64,000 nt of DNA, taken from positions 1 to 64,000 of the forward strand of contig DGTK01000017.1 in NCBI GenBank assembly GCA_002393735.1, read 5' to 3'. The notes beneath the pieces are model-generated. The model saw nothing but the letters and a program-made list of their open reading frames with translations. It was not told where the DNA came from and did no database searches. This DNA comes from Lachnospiraceae bacterium UBA4338 (lineage in GTDB: Bacteria; Bacillota; Clostridia; Lachnospirales; Lachnospiraceae). Shown piece by piece: positions 7,748 through 16,564 of this stretch (position 1 is the stretch's first letter; the number at the start of each line of letters is the position of its first letter). The position numbers and the translations under genes are program-made.

Positions 7748-8911
7748 ATGACTTATGTTCTTACAACATTAGATAATCTGCTTCACCAGACAGCGTTTTT
7801 TAACCTGACTTGGGGTAATTATGTTATGATAGCAGTTGCGTGTGTCTTCTTATATCTGGCAATCAGACATGAGTTTGAACCGCTTCTTTTGGTACCAATT
7901 GCATTTGGTATGTTATTAGTTAATATTTATCCTGATATCATGGCTCCTTTCGGAGATGGTAAGACAGGCGGATTATTGTATTATTTCTATATTTTGGATG
8001 AGTGGGCTATTTTACCTTCACTTATTTTCATGGGTGTTGGTGCAATGACAGACTTTGGCCCTTTGATTGCAAACCCGAAGAGCTTCCTTCTGGGTGCAGC
8101 CGCTCAGTTCGGTATTTATGCTGCATATTTCGGAGCAATGCTCTTAAATCAGCTTCCGTTCATTGAATTCAACGATAAGGCTGCTGCAGCTATTTCAATT
8201 ATCGGTGGTGCTGATGGTCCTACATCAATCTTCCTTGCCGGTAAGCTTGGACAGACTGCTTTACTTGGACCTATCGCTGTTGCGGCATATTCATATATGT
8301 CACTGGTTCCAATTATTCAGCCACCTATTATGAAGGCTCTTACAACAAAGAAGGAAAGAGCAATTAAAATGGAACAGCTTCGTCCTGTTTCCAAACTTGA
8401 GAAGATCTTATTCCCTATAATTATTACAATAGTTGTTTGTATGATTCTTCCTACAACAGCTCCACTGGTTGGTCTTCTTATGTTAGGTAACCTTTTTAGA
8501 GAATCAGGTGTTGTTAAGCAGTTACAGGAAACAGCATCCAATGCTCTTATGTATATCGTTGTTATTTTACTTGGTACATCAGTTGGTGCAACAACCTCAG
8601 CTGAAGCTTTCCTTAAACTTGAGACAATCGCTATTGTTATCTTAGGTCTGGTAGCATTCGCCTTTGGTACTGCGGCAGGTGTCATTTTTGGTAAGTTAAT
8701 GAACTGGGTAACCGGTGGTAAAGTTAATCCGCTTATTGGTTCAGCAGGTGTTTCTGCCGTTCCTATGGCAGCCAGAGTATCTCAGAAGGTTGGTGCGGAA
8801 GAAGATCCTACAAACTTCCTTTTGATGCATGCAATGGGACCTAATGTAGCCGGCGTTATCGGTACAGCAGTTGCTGCCGGTACATTCATGGCTATATTCG
8901 GTATTGTTTAA
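7748..8911 (+). CDS. oadB: Sodium-translocating decarboxylase beta subunit (OadB family)
   Basis: 387 residues, strongly hydrophobic with roughly ten membrane spans. It contains the family signature IIGGADGPTSIF with Asp156, part of the region known in OadB/GcdB/MmdB to bind Na+, and a C-terminal SAGVSAVPMAARVSQ segment. It couples decarboxylation of carboxybiotin to export of about two Na+ ions. The start codon follows TAGGAGGA. It lies between the biotin carrier and the PycB/OadA-like gene, so the operon makes a membrane-bound, sodium-motive decarboxylase. Family assignment is firm; whether the donor is oxaloacetate, malonyl-CoA or methylmalonyl-CoA is open. Confidence 0.92.
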   Translation: MTYVLTTLDNLLHQTAFFNLTWGNYVMIAVACVFLYLAIRHEFEPLLLVPIAFGMLLVNIYPDIMAPFGDGKTGGLLYYFYILDEWAILPSLIFMGVGAMTDFGPLIANPKSFLLGAAAQFGIYAAYFGAMLLNQLPFIEFNDKAAAAISIIGGADGPTSIFLAGKLGQTALLGPIAVAAYSYMSLVPIIQPPIMKALTTKKERAIKMEQLRPVSKLEKILFPIIITIVVCMILPTTAPLVGLLMLGNLFRESGVVKQLQETASNALMYIVVILLGTSVGATTSAEAFLKLETIAIVILGLVAFAFGTAAGVIFGKLMNWVTGGKVNPLIGSAGVSAVPMAARVSQKVGAEEDPTNFLLMHAMGPNVAGVIGTAVAAGTFMAIFGIV

Positions 8912-8949
8912 AATTATTTGATGTTTAACATAAACAGGAGGAAATATAA

Positions 8950-10383
8950 ATGGCAGAAATAGAAAAAAAGCCGGTTGGTATTATGGAGACTGTTCTTCGT
9001 GATGCTCACCAGTCACTTATTGCAACAAGAATGCCTACTGAAGTTATGCTTCCTATCGTTGATAAAATGGACAAAATTGGTTATCATGCGGTAGAATGCT
9101 GGGGCGGCGCTACTTTTGATGCTTCTCTTCGTTTCCTTAAGGAAGACCCGTGGGAGAGACTTCGTAAGTTAAGAGAAGGCTTTAAGAATACTAAATTACA
9201 GATGCTTTTCAGAGGACAGAATATCCTTGGATACCGTCCATATGCAGATGACGTTGTATATAATTTCGTTGAGAAATCAATCGCTAACGGTATTGATATA
9301 ATCCGTATCTTTGACTGTCTTAACGACCTTCGTAACTTACAGGCTGCAGTAGATGCAACCAATAAGATTAAGCAGACAGAGGGCAGAGGTGAGGCTCAGG
9401 TAGCTCTTTCATATACTTTAGGTGATGCTTACACAATCGAATACTGGACAAATATTGCCAAACAGATCGAAGAGATGGGTGCAGATTCAATCTGTATCAA
9501 GGATATGGCAGGTCTTCTCCTTCCATATAAGGCAACAGAACTTATTACAGCAATGAAGAGTGTTACAAAGCTTCCTATTCAGCTTCATACACACTACACA
9601 TCAGGTGTTGCTTCAATGACATACCTTAAGGCAGTTGAAGCCGGTGTTGATGTTATTGACTGTGCAATCAGCCCATTTGCTCTTGGTACATCACAGCCTG
9701 CAACAGAAGTTATGGTTGAGACATTTAAGGGAACTCCTTATGATACAGGTCTTGATCAGGATAAACTTGCAGAAATTGCTGATTACTTCAGACCATACAG
9801 AGAAGAGTGCTTAAAGAATGGTCTTATGAATACCAAGTCGCTTGGTGTTAATATCAAGACACTTCTTTACCAGGTACCTGGTGGTATGCTTTCAAATATG
9901 ATCAGCCAGCTTAAAGAGCAGAATGCTGAAGACAGATATGAAGAAGTGCTTAAAGAGATTCCTAACGTTCGTAAGGACCTTGGTGAACCACCTCTTGTAA
10001 CTCCTTCATCACAGATCGTTGGTACACAGGCTGTTCTTAATGTACTTATGGGCGAGAGATATAAGGTTGCTACAGACCAGACTAAGGATATGTTAAGAGG
10101 TAAGTATGGCCAGACAGTTAAGCCTATGAATCAGGAAGTAATTGATAAGGTTATTCCTGGTGAGCAGAGATTTACTTCAAGATCTGCTGATGCAGCAGGA
10201 CTTACCAATGAGATGGATAAGTTAGAGGATGAAATGAAGCAGTGGAAACAGCAGGATGAAGACGTACTGTCATATGCTTTATTCCCACAGGTTGCTACAG
10301 ACTTCTTTAAATACAGACAGGCACAGCAGGAAAAGATTGATATCAAAGCTGCTGATACAACTAATGGTGCATATCCTGTATAA
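8950..10383 (+). CDS. OadA/PycB-type carboxyltransferase without biotin domain
   Basis: 477 residues. It has the HMGL-like TIM barrel of oxaloacetate decarboxylase alpha and transcarboxylase 5S subunits: ETVLRDAHQSLIATRM at the N-terminus, metal-site residues in LHTHYTSG (H213, H215), and the carbamylated-lysine candidate K184 in CIKDMAGLL. The conserved carboxylase domain (PGGMLSNM, GTQAVLNVL) follows. It ends soon after this domain and has no AMKM biotin site, so it must use the separate carrier encoded upstream. It exchanges carboxyl groups between oxaloacetate/pyruvate and biotin. GGAGGA precedes the ATG, and a strong terminator follows, closing the operon. Confidence 0.88.
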   Translation: MAEIEKKPVGIMETVLRDAHQSLIATRMPTEVMLPIVDKMDKIGYHAVECWGGATFDASLRFLKEDPWERLRKLREGFKNTKLQMLFRGQNILGYRPYADDVVYNFVEKSIANGIDIIRIFDCLNDLRNLQAAVDATNKIKQTEGRGEAQVALSYTLGDAYTIEYWTNIAKQIEEMGADSICIKDMAGLLLPYKATELITAMKSVTKLPIQLHTHYTSGVASMTYLKAVEAGVDVIDCAISPFALGTSQPATEVMVETFKGTPYDTGLDQDKLAEIADYFRPYREECLKNGLMNTKSLGVNIKTLLYQVPGGMLSNMISQLKEQNAEDRYEEVLKEIPNVRKDLGEPPLVTPSSQIVGTQAVLNVLMGERYKVATDQTKDMLRGKYGQTVKPMNQEVIDKVIPGEQRFTSRSADAAGLTNEMDKLEDEMKQWKQQDEDVLSYALFPQVATDFFKYRQAQQEKIDIKAADTTNGAYPV

Positions 10384-10406
10384 TTAAATTTTTGTTTAAA
10401 ATAGTT

Positions 10407-10440
10407 AGCCCCGCAGTATTATGCTGTGGGGCTTTACTTT
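10407..10440 (+). terminator. Terminator of the decarboxylase operon
   Basis: A 10-base GC-rich stem (AGCCCCGCAG with CTGTGGGGCT, one G-U pair in plus-strand RNA) closes a short loop and is followed by a T-rich tail. It lies 23 bases after the last operon gene. Confidence 0.85.
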
Positions 10441-10453
10441 AATCAGGTGATTT

Positions 10454-11671
10454 ATGAATATTGCAATTATAGGCGGAGGTGCTGCAGGAATGATGGCAGC
10501 AATAAAAGCCCTTGAAAATGGAAATGATGTAACAATATATGAGAAAAATGACCGCCCTGGTAAGAAACTTTATATTACGGGAAAAGGCAGATGCAATATA
10601 ACAAATGATGCTTCCAGGGACGAGTTTTTTGACAATGTTCTTGGAAATAATAAATTCTTATATAGTGCTTTTAATGCTTTCTCCAATCAGGACATGATTG
10701 ATTTTATTGAAGGCCTTGGATGCCCTGTAAAGGTTGAAAGAGGTGGAAGAGTATTTCCGGTGTCCGATAAGTCGTCTGACGTCATTAAGGCTCTTAGAAA
10801 CCGTTTACAGGAACTTGGATGTAATTTTAAATTTAATTCAGATGTTAAGGAAATTATCCCTTGTAATGAGGGTTTTGATATAGTAACAGATAATGACAGA
10901 ACGTCGTATGAAAAAGTGGTTATAACCACGGGTGGAAACAGTTATCCCATTACCGGTTCAAATGGGGATGGATATGAGATTTTAAAGAAACTCGGACATA
11001 GTATTACAGATATAAAACCTGCGCTTGTTCCAATGAATTCTTCTGATTATTTTATTAAGGATTTACAGGGACTTACGCTTAAAAATGTAAGATTATCCAT
11101 GGTGGTGGATGGAAAACAAAAATATGAAGAGATGGGAGAGATGCTATTTACTCATTTTGGAATATCCGGTCCCCTTGTTTTGTCGGCCTCTTCAGTACTT
11201 GCTCATGTTAAAGAATATAAAACAGTTAAATGCATAATTGATTTAAAACCGGCGCTCTCAGTTGAACAGCTTGATGAAAGGCTTATAAGGGAATTTAAGG
11301 AGGGTAATCTTAAGAACATAAACAATGTGATACCTAATTTGTATCCTCATTCACTGTGCCCTGTAATGCTAAGATTATCAAATCTTGATCCATTTAAAAA
11401 GTGTAATGTAATAAGCAAAGAAGAGAGACAAAGGCTTGTAAATGTCACAAAGAATTTTGAGATTAAAATAGATTCGGTCAGGGATTGGGATGAAGCCATC
11501 ATTACCAAAGGCGGAGTAAATCTTAAGGAGATTAATCCGAAAACCATGGAGTCCAAGATAGTTCCCGGTCTGTATTTGGCAGGAGAGGTTATTGATCTTG
11601 ATGCTTTTACGGGAGGCTTTAATCTTCAGATTGCATGGTCTACGGGATATCTTGCCGGTATGAGCCTGTAG
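10454..11671 (+). CDS. HI0933/BaiN-family FAD flavoprotein
   Basis: 405 residues. The N-terminus MNIAIIGGGAAGMMAA is a dinucleotide-binding GXGXXG fold, followed by the family-typical GKKLYITGKGRCNITN and a C-terminal GLYLAGEVIDLDAFTGGFNLQ FAD-closing motif. This is the HI0933 or BaiN family of NAD(P)/FAD-dependent oxidoreductases. Physiological substrates are mostly unknown; one member is implicated in bile-acid dehydroxylation, which is not evidence for this protein. It lies between a terminator and cmk. A second family member begins at 63692. Confidence 0.85.
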   Translation: MNIAIIGGGAAGMMAAIKALENGNDVTIYEKNDRPGKKLYITGKGRCNITNDASRDEFFDNVLGNNKFLYSAFNAFSNQDMIDFIEGLGCPVKVERGGRVFPVSDKSSDVIKALRNRLQELGCNFKFNSDVKEIIPCNEGFDIVTDNDRTSYEKVVITTGGNSYPITGSNGDGYEILKKLGHSITDIKPALVPMNSSDYFIKDLQGLTLKNVRLSMVVDGKQKYEEMGEMLFTHFGISGPLVLSASSVLAHVKEYKTVKCIIDLKPALSVEQLDERLIREFKEGNLKNINNVIPNLYPHSLCPVMLRLSNLDPFKKCNVISKEERQRLVNVTKNFEIKIDSVRDWDEAIITKGGVNLKEINPKTMESKIVPGLYLAGEVIDLDAFTGGFNLQIAWSTGYLAGMSL

Positions 11672-11738
11672 CAGGTGGAATCTTTAGTGCTTTTATGATA
11701 AAATTGTTGATGTAAAAATGTATAAAAGGAGAAAATTT

Positions 11739-12395
11739 ATGGGAATTAATATTGCAATCGACGGACCTGCCGGAGCCGGAAAAAGTACAATAGCCAAACT
11801 TGTTGCAAAGGAAAAAAACTTTATATATGTGGATACAGGGGCTATGTACAGAGCCATTGCGCTTTATCTTATAAGAAATAATGTGGCTCTTGATGATAGT
11901 GAATCTATGGTCAAATTTGCATCACAGGCTGAGGTTTCCATTAAATATGTTGATGGACAGCAGCAGGTTATTCTTAATGGCGAGAATGTTAATGGTCTTA
12001 TAAGAACAGAAGAGGTTTCAAAGATGGCTTCTGTTTCATCTGCTGTACCTGAAATAAGAACAATGCTTCTTGAACTTCAGAGAAAACTTGCAAGAGAGAA
12101 TGATGTTGTCATGGATGGAAGGGATATTGGAACCAATATTTTACCAAATGCCCAGTACAAAATCTTCCTCACTGCTTCAGCTGAAGAGAGAGCAAACAGA
12201 AGATACAAGGAACTTGTGGAAAGAGGCGAGAAATGTGATTATGAGAAGATTAAAGCTGACATAATCGAAAGAGATGAAAGAGATTCAAACCGCGCAACAG
12301 CACCGCTTAAACAGGCAGAGGATGCGATTTTGGTTGACTCTTCTAATATGACAATAGATGAGGTTGCAAAGACAATAATTGATTATTGTAAATAA
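11739..12395 (+). CDS. cmk: Cytidylate kinase
   Basis: About 218 residues. MGINIAIDGPAGAGKST gives the P-loop (GPAGAGKS), followed by VDTGAMYRA (the CMP-site region), DGRDIGT and a C-terminal RDSNRATAPLKQA-DA-VD segment. It phosphorylates CMP and dCMP with ATP. The ATG at 11739 is preferred because AAGGAG lies 7 bases before it; an upstream in-frame ATG at 11718 would place that site inside the gene. It heads the cmk-ispH-rpsA order, common in Clostridia, with a gap of 17 bases to ispH. Confidence 0.93.
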   Translation: MGINIAIDGPAGAGKSTIAKLVAKEKNFIYVDTGAMYRAIALYLIRNNVALDDSESMVKFASQAEVSIKYVDGQQQVILNGENVNGLIRTEEVSKMASVSSAVPEIRTMLLELQRKLARENDVVMDGRDIGTNILPNAQYKIFLTASAEERANRRYKELVERGEKCDYEKIKADIIERDERDSNRATAPLKQAEDAILVDSSNMTIDEVAKTIIDYCK

Positions 12396-12412
12396 ATTCA
12401 GGATGGGAACAA

Positions 12413-13261
12413 ATGGAAATAATTGTAGCTAAAACTGCCGGATTTTGTTTCGGCGTAAAAAAAGCTGTGGATACAGCATATGAACAAATTAATATGGGTA
12501 AAAAGATTTATACTTTGGGTCCTATAATTCATAATGAAACAGTAGTTAAAGACTTAGAGGATAAAGGTGCTACAGTAATTGAAAATATCGATGATTTAAA
12601 GAATATTAAATCCGGTACTGTAATAATTCGTTCTCATGGTGTGCCAAAGAATGTTTATGATCTTTTGGAAGAGAATCATATTGATTATGTTGATACCACA
12701 TGTCCTTTTGTAAAAAGGATACATTCAATAGTTTCGAAAGCGGCTGAAGAAGGTAAGACAGTCGTTATTATTGGCAACGCCGGACACCCTGAAGTAGAGG
12801 GGATTCAGGGCTGGGCAGGAGAGAAATCATATGTGATTGAGTCGGTAGAACAGGCTGAGAATTTTGACCTGCCAAAAGAAACTGAAATTTGTCTTGTATC
12901 TCAGACAACTTTCAATCATAAAAAGTTTGAAGAATTAGTTGCAATATTTGAAAAAAAATATTATTATATTAATGTTGCGAAGACTATCTGCAATGCAACA
13001 GAACACAGTCAAAAAGAAGCTGCAGAAATCGCTTCAAAGGCTGATGTTATGATAGTAATAGGGGGAGCACATAGTTCGAATAGTCGAAAACTGTATGAAA
13101 TATGCAAGAAGGAGTGCGATAATACTTATTTCATACAAACGCTGGATGACCTGAGTTTAGATTTATCTAAACCTGCAGAAATTGTAGGAATCACAGCCGG
13201 GGCTTCAACCCCAAATAATATAATTGAGGAGGTTCAAAATTATGTCAGACACAACTTTTGA
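12413..13261 (+). CDS. ispH: 4-hydroxy-3-methylbut-2-enyl diphosphate reductase
   Basis: 282 residues, the LytB/IspH iron-sulfur enzyme of the MEP isoprenoid pathway that makes IPP and DMAPP from HMBPP. The three cluster cysteines are visible in AGFCFGVKKA (Cys12), DTTCPFVKRIH and AKTICNATE, and GGAHSSNSRKL is the substrate-binding region. The C-terminal 20 bases overlap the start of rpsA in another frame. In some Clostridia the two proteins are fused; here they remain separate reading frames, and the rpsA ribosome site lies inside the end of ispH, implying translational coupling. Confidence 0.94.
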   Translation: MEIIVAKTAGFCFGVKKAVDTAYEQINMGKKIYTLGPIIHNETVVKDLEDKGATVIENIDDLKNIKSGTVIIRSHGVPKNVYDLLEENHIDYVDTTCPFVKRIHSIVSKAAEEGKTVVIIGNAGHPEVEGIQGWAGEKSYVIESVEQAENFDLPKETEICLVSQTTFNHKKFEELVAIFEKKYYYINVAKTICNATEHSQKEAAEIASKADVMIVIGGAHSSNSRKLYEICKKECDNTYFIQTLDDLSLDLSKPAEIVGITAGASTPNNIIEEVQNYVRHNF

Positions 13262-14357
13262 ACAATTACTTGAAGAAAATTTCAGAACAATTCATGCAGG
13301 AGAGGTGGTTGAAGGCAAGGTTTTCGATGTTAAAGAAGATGTTATCTACTTAGACATTAAATCAAAGTCAGATGGTATTTTACCAAAGAGTGAATACACA
13401 AGTGACGCATCTGTTAATCTTCTTGACGCTGTACATGTAGGTGATGTACTTACAGTTAAGATTCTTCGTACCAATGACGGAGAGGGTCACGTTCCTTTGA
13501 CATATAAGAGAATCGTTGCTGACAAGGGCAGCAAAGTTCTGGAAGATGCATTTAACAATGGTGATATCCTTACAGCTAAGGTTACACAGGTTGTTAAGGG
13601 TGGACTTTCAGTAGTTGTTGATGAAATCAGAGTATTTATTCCAGCTGGTTTACTTAATGATACTTATGAGAGCGATCTTGATAAGTATATTGATCAGGAA
13701 ATTCAGTTCAAGGTTATCGAGTATAATCCAAAGAAGAGAAGATATATTGGTGACAGAAAGTGCGTTGTTGTAGAGCAGAAGCAGAAAGCAATGGCTGAAG
13801 TTCTTGAGAATGTTAAGGTTGGCGATATTATCGAAGGAACAGTTAAGAATGTTACAGACTTTGGTGCATTCGTTGATATCGGAGGAATTGACGGTCTTCT
13901 TCACATCTCCGAGATGAGCTGGGGAAGAATCGAGAATCCTAAGAAAGTATTTAAATCAGGTGATAAAGTTAAAGTTCAGGTTAAGGATATTCAGGGAAGC
14001 AAGATCAGCCTTACAGCTAAGTTTGCTGATGAGAATCCTTGGAAGGATGCTGAAGAGAAATATGCTATCGGCAATGTAGTAACTGGTAAGGTTGCAAGAA
14101 TGACAGACTTCGGTGCTTTCATTCAGCTTGATGATGGTGTTGATGGACTTCTTCATGTATCACAGATTTCCAAGAATCATGTTTCCAAGCCATCAGATGT
14201 TCTTAACATCGGTGATGAAGTTACAGCCAAGGTTGTTGATTTCAAACTTGATGCTCAGAAAATCAGCTTAAGTGTTAAGGAACTTCTTAAGGATAATGGT
14301 GAAGATGTTGATGCAGATGAGGCATCAGAAGAAGCACCTGCTGAAGATCAGGAATAA
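13242..14357 (+). CDS. rpsA: 30S ribosomal protein S1-like RNA-binding protein
   Basis: About 371 residues with four S1 (OB-fold) repeats starting near AGEVVEGKVF (about 18), NGDILTAKV, VGDIIEGTVKNVTDFGAFVDI and IGNVVTGKVARMTDFGAFIQL. The last two repeats have the classic GxV-x-DFGAF core. The tail is acidic (DADEASEEAPAEDQE). Four repeats are usual for low-GC Gram-positive S1 proteins, versus six in proteobacteria. The ATG at 13242 follows GAGGAGG; an in-frame upstream start at 13224 would lie on top of that site, so it is less likely. A strong terminator follows. Confidence 0.92.
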   Translation: MSDTTFEQLLEENFRTIHAGEVVEGKVFDVKEDVIYLDIKSKSDGILPKSEYTSDASVNLLDAVHVGDVLTVKILRTNDGEGHVPLTYKRIVADKGSKVLEDAFNNGDILTAKVTQVVKGGLSVVVDEIRVFIPAGLLNDTYESDLDKYIDQEIQFKVIEYNPKKRRYIGDRKCVVVEQKQKAMAEVLENVKVGDIIEGTVKNVTDFGAFVDIGGIDGLLHISEMSWGRIENPKKVFKSGDKVKVQVKDIQGSKISLTAKFADENPWKDAEEKYAIGNVVTGKVARMTDFGAFIQLDDGVDGLLHVSQISKNHVSKPSDVLNIGDEVTAKVVDFKLDAQKISLSVKELLKDNGEDVDADEASEEAPAEDQE

Positions 14358-14380
14358 TAATTATTAATAATAATATGTTA

Positions 14381-14418
14381 AACCCCGTTTCGTTTGAAAC
14401 GGGGTTTTGTTTTTTTTT
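14381..14418 (+). terminator. Terminator of cmk-ispH-rpsA
   Basis: Perfect 10-base arms AACCCCGTTT and AAACGGGGTT close a six-base loop, followed by a long T run to 14418. A textbook intrinsic terminator 24 bases after the rpsA stop. Confidence 0.93.
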
Positions 14419-14504
14419 ATGGGGTTTCTCTGTGCCGGTTGCCTATTATACCAAAAGATGTTATTATTTAAATATATGGGGATTAGATAAAGGATTGGGG
14501 CTAT

Positions 14505-15281
14505 ATGAGAGATTATGACATTTTTAAAGACCAGGTATACAGACTAACCGGTATAGATTTAAATTCATATAAAGAAACTCAGATGAAGAGAAGAATTGAC
14601 CAGTTAATTGCAAGACATGGTCTTAGCGGATATGATGATTTTGTCACTAATCTGAAAAGTAACAGTACTCTGTTAAAAGATTTTCTTAACTATTTAACCA
14701 TTAATGTATCTGAATTCTATCGAAACCCTGATCAGTGGAGTATTGTAAGGTCAAGGATTGTTCCACTTTTAATAAATACATTTGGTCAGGATTTAAAAAT
14801 ATGGAGTGCAGCCTGTTCGACAGGAGATGAACCATATACTTTAGTTTTCGTTTTATCTGATTATATTCCAATGAACAGAATCAGAATAACTGCAACGGAT
14901 ATCGATGACCTGGTGCTTAAGACTGCTTCGGATGGAATCTATTCTGAGAAGAGTTTTCCTGCTCTTCCAAAGGAATATAAAGATAAGTTTTTTATAAAGA
15001 GAGAAGAAAAATATGAAGTATTACCGGAAGTGAGAAGATGCGTTGATTTTAAACAACATAATTTACTCTCTGATCCTTATCCGTCAAATCTTCATATGAT
15101 AGTCTGCAGAAATGTTCTTATTTATTTTACAGAAGAGACAAAGGAGCAGATTTTTAGAAAATATTACAATGCACTGGCGCCGGGTGGAGTTTTATTCCTG
15201 GGCAGCACAGAGCAGATGATGAGTTATAAGGATGTAGGATTCGAAAGACTGGATTCTTTCTTCTTTAGAAAACCATTATAA
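14505..15281 (+). CDS. cheR: CheR-type protein-glutamate methyltransferase
   Basis: 258 residues. An N-terminal helical domain (DIFKDQVYRLTGIDL...KRRIDQLIARHG) is followed by a SAM-dependent methyltransferase domain with NVSEFYRNPDQW, SAACSTGDEPYTL (motif I) and MIVCRNVLIYFTEE. This is CheR, which methylates chemoreceptor glutamates. It stands alone between two terminators, with no other chemotaxis genes in the window, which is common for clostridial cheR. The ribosome site (GGATTGGGG) is mediocre. Confidence 0.9.
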   Translation: MRDYDIFKDQVYRLTGIDLNSYKETQMKRRIDQLIARHGLSGYDDFVTNLKSNSTLLKDFLNYLTINVSEFYRNPDQWSIVRSRIVPLLINTFGQDLKIWSAACSTGDEPYTLVFVLSDYIPMNRIRITATDIDDLVLKTASDGIYSEKSFPALPKEYKDKFFIKREEKYEVLPEVRRCVDFKQHNLLSDPYPSNLHMIVCRNVLIYFTEETKEQIFRKYYNALAPGGVLFLGSTEQMMSYKDVGFERLDSFFFRKPL

Positions 15282-15289
15282 AGCAAACA

Positions 15290-15318
15290 AAAAGCACAGC
15301 CTTGTGAGCTGTGCTTTT
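15290..15318. terminator. Bidirectional terminator between cheR and the YprB-like gene
   Basis: Perfect 11-base arms AAAAGCACAGC and GCTGTGCTTTT close a seven-base loop. A-run before and T-run after allow use from both strands, as expected between the two convergent genes. Confidence 0.85.
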
Positions 15319-15336
15319 AATATTTAAATCAGGCGA

Positions 15337-16443
15337 TTAACTTTCGTTTAATAACATTGAACTTAAAACATGTTCAGCATATTTGTTGAATGATTCACGA
15401 CTGGTCTTAAATTCATCAGTTAATTCAAAGTATAAGTTTTTATCTTTATATTTCCTTTTATAAAATGGAGTGAAGATGTCTTCCCATTCAGGAAGATACA
15501 AGGACTGCTTTCTTGTGTAGCAGGTAGCCTGTGTGGCATTCTTACGGTGATCCTTATCAACATAGGATGCAACGGACTTATGAATGGCCACATCTTCTTC
15601 AGGCAGATAATAATAATCATTATAATTGGAATAGAAGTATTTTAATTCTTCTTCATAAAGAGGTACCTTCAGAAGTCCTGTCATATCATTACCCGTAAAA
15701 TAACAGCCCAGAGATGAGAAGGAAATCGGAGATGGAAGAGGAGTAAGGAATCTTAATGTAAGAACAAGTTCCTGACGCTTCTTATTCTCGTAATCATTAT
15801 AATAATTAGCCTGAACCTTCATAACTCTGAGTGGGTTGTTGAAAATATCCACAACTGAAAGTATATCCATTAAGTACAGAAGATTAACAACGCTTTCTTT
15901 ATTATGAAGAAGAATGTCATTTCTTAATTCTTCTGACTGATTGCAAACATAATCATGATAAATATTAATTAAATCGCTAACCTTGGTTTCGCTCTGTCTG
16001 GTAAGTCCCAAATATCTTTCAAGAGTTTTCTGCTTGCAGTCTTCAAGTTTAAGAAAGTTCTTATATGGTTTGATTCTCTTATATAAATCAAGACCGTTAT
16101 ACACCTCAAATAAGAAAGGTATATTATAAATTGTACATTTCTGCTGAAGATATGGGATGTCAAACTGATTGCCATTAAAATGAATCAGGTAACTGTACTT
16201 AAGGCAAAGCTCCAAGAATGCTTTAAGTATTTCTTCTTCTTCATCATAATTGTCTGCTAAGAACTGAACAAGATTCCAATTGTCATTCTCGTAATATACA
16301 CATCCGATTAAATAGAGATTGGAACTCTGAGCACTGTATCCTGTGGTTTCAATGTTGACAAATAAAGCTGAACTTCTGTCGCAGATCTTCTCGATAGGAT
16401 ACTTAGGAACTATGTCTGTTAAAACTTGTGTAAAGTTATGCAT
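15337..16443 (-). CDS. YprB-like RNase H-fold protein, catalytic acids replaced
   Basis: 368 residues. The first 200 resemble the YprB/RNase_H_2 DEDD exonuclease-like domain: ALFVNIETTGY (normally DIETTG), LIHFNGNQFDIPYL with Asp95, and HNKESVVNLLYL (normally HN-x-x-D). By eye the first catalytic Asp is Asn30 and the last is Ser184, while Glu32 and Asp95 remain, so nuclease activity is doubtful. The C-terminal 170 residues have no recognised domain. It is cytoplasmic, with no signal peptide. The ATG follows AGGGG with eight-base spacing. It is convergent with cheR and divergent from rnfC. Alternative view: a nucleic-acid-binding derivative of the family. Confidence 0.7.
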   Translation of the reverse strand: MHNFTQVLTDIVPKYPIEKICDRSSALFVNIETTGYSAQSSNLYLIGCVYYENDNWNLVQFLADNYDEEEEILKAFLELCLKYSYLIHFNGNQFDIPYLQQKCTIYNIPFLFEVYNGLDLYKRIKPYKNFLKLEDCKQKTLERYLGLTRQSETKVSDLINIYHDYVCNQSEELRNDILLHNKESVVNLLYLMDILSVVDIFNNPLRVMKVQANYYNDYENKKRQELVLTLRFLTPLPSPISFSSLGCYFTGNDMTGLLKVPLYEEELKYFYSNYNDYYYLPEEDVAIHKSVASYVDKDHRKNATQATCYTRKQSLYLPEWEDIFTPFYKRKYKDKNLYFELTDEFKTSRESFNKYAEHVLSSMLLNES

Positions 16444-16564
16444 AATAATAACCCCTAAAAAAATACTTGTATTGTATAAAGTTTACAATTACTCTTTAAT
16501 GATACCATAAATCGAAAAAAAATGTAGTAAAAATTGAAAAATTGTATTATTATATAGTTTGGTT

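Noticed and set aside
13224..13261. Frameshift breaking an ispH-rpsA fusion
   Set aside because: rpsA has its own ATG with a strong GAGGAGG site and ispH ends at its expected C-terminus, so two real genes are more likely than a broken fusion.
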